Assembly: GCA_945860165.1 (NCBI GenBank)
Contig: CAMAPL010000005.1
Coordinates: 1-64,000, forward strand
DNA: 64,000 nucleotides
Reading direction: 5' to 3'
Source of the DNA: Rhizobium sp. Q54
GTDB lineage: Bacteria; Pseudomonadota; Alphaproteobacteria; Micropepsales; Micropepsaceae
A program made the position numbers and the translations under genes. The notes under the pieces were generated by a model. The model searched no databases, was not told the origin of the DNA, and was given only the letters and a program-made list of their open reading frames with translations. Positions 62,343 to 64,000 of this stretch are shown here, piece by piece (the stretch's first letter is position 1; the number at the start of each line of letters is the position of its first letter).

Positions 62343-64000
62343 ATGAACCAGCTCAAACCCGGCGAATTTGCCAGTTTGGAAGGCGCGATCCGCGCCGCCA
62401 CCGACGCCATTCTTGCCCAGCAGAAGCCGGACGGACACTGGGTCTATGAGCTGGAGGCCGACGCCACCATCCCGGCCGAATATTTGCTGCTGGTGCATTA
62501 CCTAGCCGAAACGCCGAACCTGGAACTGGAAAAGAAGATCGGCGTCTATCTGCGCCGCACTCAGGGCGCGCATGGCGGCTGGCCGCTCTATCACCAAGGC
62601 GCATTTGATATCAGCGCGACGGTGAAGGCCTATTTCGCGCTCAAGATGATCGGCGACGACATCAACGCGCCGCACATGGCCCGTGCCCGCGAGGCCATTC
62701 GCGAACGGGGCGGCGCCATCAAGGCCAATGTTTTCACCCGCATCCTGCTGTGCCTCTATGGCGAAACGTTGTGGAAAAATGTTCCCACCGTGCCGGTGGA
62801 ACTGATCCTGCTGCCGCGCTGGTTTCCGGTGCACCTGTCCAAGATGAGCTATTGGGCGCGCACCGTGATTGTGCCGCTGTTGGTGCTGTGTGCCCGCCAG
62901 CCGGTCGCGCGCAATCTGCGCGGCATTCATATTTCCGAACTGTTCGTGGACGGCGCGGGTGCGGCGTCTCCGCGCGCGCCGCATCAGAGCGCCGGCTGGT
63001 CTTTCTTCTTCAACGCGCTGGATCGGGTGCTGAAGATCGTGCCCTGGCCCGAACGGCTTCGTGCGCGGGCCATCGAGAAGTGCCGTACCTGGACCACCGA
63101 GCGGCTGAACGGGGAAGGCGGGCTGGGCGCGATTTATCCCGCCATGGCCAACAGCGTGATGATGTATGACGTTCTGGGTTTTCTCGAAAGCCACCCGGAC
63201 CGCGCCATCGCGCGCCTGTCGGTCGAAAAGCTGTTGGTGATCAAGGATGACGAAGCCTATTGTCAGCCCTGCGTCTCGCCTGTCTGGGATACTGCGCTGG
63301 TGGCGCATGCCCTGCTGGAAACCAATGACGCCCGTGCCTTGGATGCGGTGACGCGCGGCCTGAACTGGCTGAAGCCGCTGCAGGTGCTGGACGTGAAAGG
63401 CGACTGGGCCGAGGAAAAGCGCGATGTGCGGCCCGGCGGCTGGGCCTTCCAGTACCGCAACGATTACTATCCCGACCTGGACGACACCGCCGTGGTGGTG
63501 ATGGCGATGGACCGCGCCCGCGAGCGTGCCGAGCACACCGACGGCATCGCGCGAGGCGCGGAATGGGTGGAAGGCCTGCAAAGCCGCGATGGTGGTTGGG
63601 GCGCCTTCGACGCCGACAACAGCTATTATTACCTGAACAATATTCCCTTTGCCGATCATGGCGCGCTGCTGGACCCGCCCACCGAAGACGTTTCGGGCCG
63701 CTGCGTCGGGATGCTGGCGCAGCTCGGCGCCAAGCCCGATCATCCGAAGCTGAAGGCGGGCGTTGACTATCTGATCAAGACGCAGCGCGACGATGGCAGC
63801 TGGTGGGGCCGCTGGGGCGTCAATTACATCTACGGCACCTGGTCGGCGCTGGCGGGTTTGAATGGCGCGGGCCTTGGCCCCGATCATCCCACCATGAAGG
63901 AGGGCGCGGACTGGCTGGCGGCGATCCAGAATTCCGATGGCGGCTGGGGCGAGAATTGCGACAGCTACAAGCTGGATTACAAATTCTATGAGCCCGCGCT
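62343..64000 (+). CDS. shc: squalene-hopene cyclase (3' end beyond window)
   Basis: The first 552 residues of a cyclase of about 650 residues are visible. It has the catalytic acid motif DLDDTAVV (about residue 379-386), several QW repeats such as GGWAFQYRN and DGGWGAFDADN, and the N-terminal QKPDGHWVYELEADATIPAEY. Shc cyclises squalene to hopene at the inner membrane. The gene continues past the right edge. No internal stop is present in the visible part. Confidence 0.96.
   Translation, partial: MNQLKPGEFASLEGAIRAATDAILAQQKPDGHWVYELEADATIPAEYLLLVHYLAETPNLELEKKIGVYLRRTQGAHGGWPLYHQGAFDISATVKAYFALKMIGDDINAPHMARAREAIRERGGAIKANVFTRILLCLYGETLWKNVPTVPVELILLPRWFPVHLSKMSYWARTVIVPLLVLCARQPVARNLRGIHISELFVDGAGAASPRAPHQSAGWSFFFNALDRVLKIVPWPERLRARAIEKCRTWTTERLNGEGGLGAIYPAMANSVMMYDVLGFLESHPDRAIARLSVEKLLVIKDDEAYCQPCVSPVWDTALVAHALLETNDARALDAVTRGLNWLKPLQVLDVKGDWAEEKRDVRPGGWAFQYRNDYYPDLDDTAVVVMAMDRARERAEHTDGIARGAEWVEGLQSRDGGWGAFDADNSYYYLNNIPFADHGALLDPPTEDVSGRCVGMLAQLGAKPDHPKLKAGVDYLIKTQRDDGSWWGRWGVNYIYGTWSALAGLNGAGLGPDHPTMKEGADWLAAIQNSDGGWGENCDSYKLDYKFYEPA

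Noticed and set aside
1-64000. tRNA, rRNA and CRISPR arrays
   Set aside because: No cloverleaf, rRNA core sequence or regularly spaced repeat was recognised by reading; a tRNAscan and CRISPR search would be needed to exclude them.

Overview
This window is high-GC chromosomal DNA from an alphaproteobacterium. The indicators are a class I lysyl-tRNA synthetase, a long two-domain dCTP deaminase, a large hopanoid cluster (hpnIJK and hpnLABCDE-shc), a CnoX-like thioredoxin and a hexuronate-type sugar-acid locus. A Rhizomicrobium/Micropepsaceae-like relative is a guess from gene content only. I saw no rRNA, tRNA or CRISPR array.

Layout. (1) 1-10100 is a sugar-acid/oligosaccharide region: a TPR gene cut by the window edge, the wreck of a PQQ (quinoprotein) dehydrogenase, a small cytochrome c, an FAH-family hydrolase, an IlvD/Edd sugar-acid dehydratase, two SDR dehydrogenases, an MFS sugar-acid transporter, gluconokinase, a secreted esterase and the 2-keto-3-deoxygluconate permease KdgT. 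A GTAT-N5-ATAC operator candidate occurs at both 409 and 5120. (2) 10100-24900 is mostly housekeeping: dCTP deaminase, a DinG-like helicase, a broken histidine kinase, lysK, pyrD, a TetR regulator, a truncated S24 repressor, a LON-domain protein and a thioredoxin-TPR protein. (3) 24400-27850 holds the divergent polyamine genes speE/speD, with a structured speD leader, two palindromic-repeat insertions flanked by direct repeats, and a dead IS5/IS427-type element. (4) 27850-50720 contains pepN, cobA, phosphomannomutase, three alpha/beta hydrolases (two of them a paralogous pair), YitT, dusA, an RND efflux pump with its adaptor, dusB, GIN-domain genes, a ThDP enzyme, a MetA-like protein without its catalytic Cys, and a TPR/2OG-Fe(II) oxygenase. 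(5) 50920-64000 is a single-strand hopanoid cluster in the order hpnI-J-K, two ferritin-like genes, then hpnL-A-B-C-D-E-shc, with most junctions overlapping by 4 bases.

Working together: HpnC/D/E make squalene from farnesyl diphosphate and Shc cyclises it. HpnI/J/K belong to the bacteriohopanetetrol glucosamine/cyclitol-ether head-group branch, and HpnA/B/L are associated factors. The most interesting feature is the tandem pair of ferritin-like (putative diiron) proteins inserted between hpnK and hpnL. They share a perfectly conserved metal-ligand spacing and are not part of the standard hopanoid gene set I know.

The window is also rich in single-base lesions. Three otherwise conserved genes contain in-frame TAG codons, and three more carry one-base frameshifts. 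TAG is still used as an ordinary stop by many intact genes here, so sequencing error or recent decay is more likely than codon reassignment.
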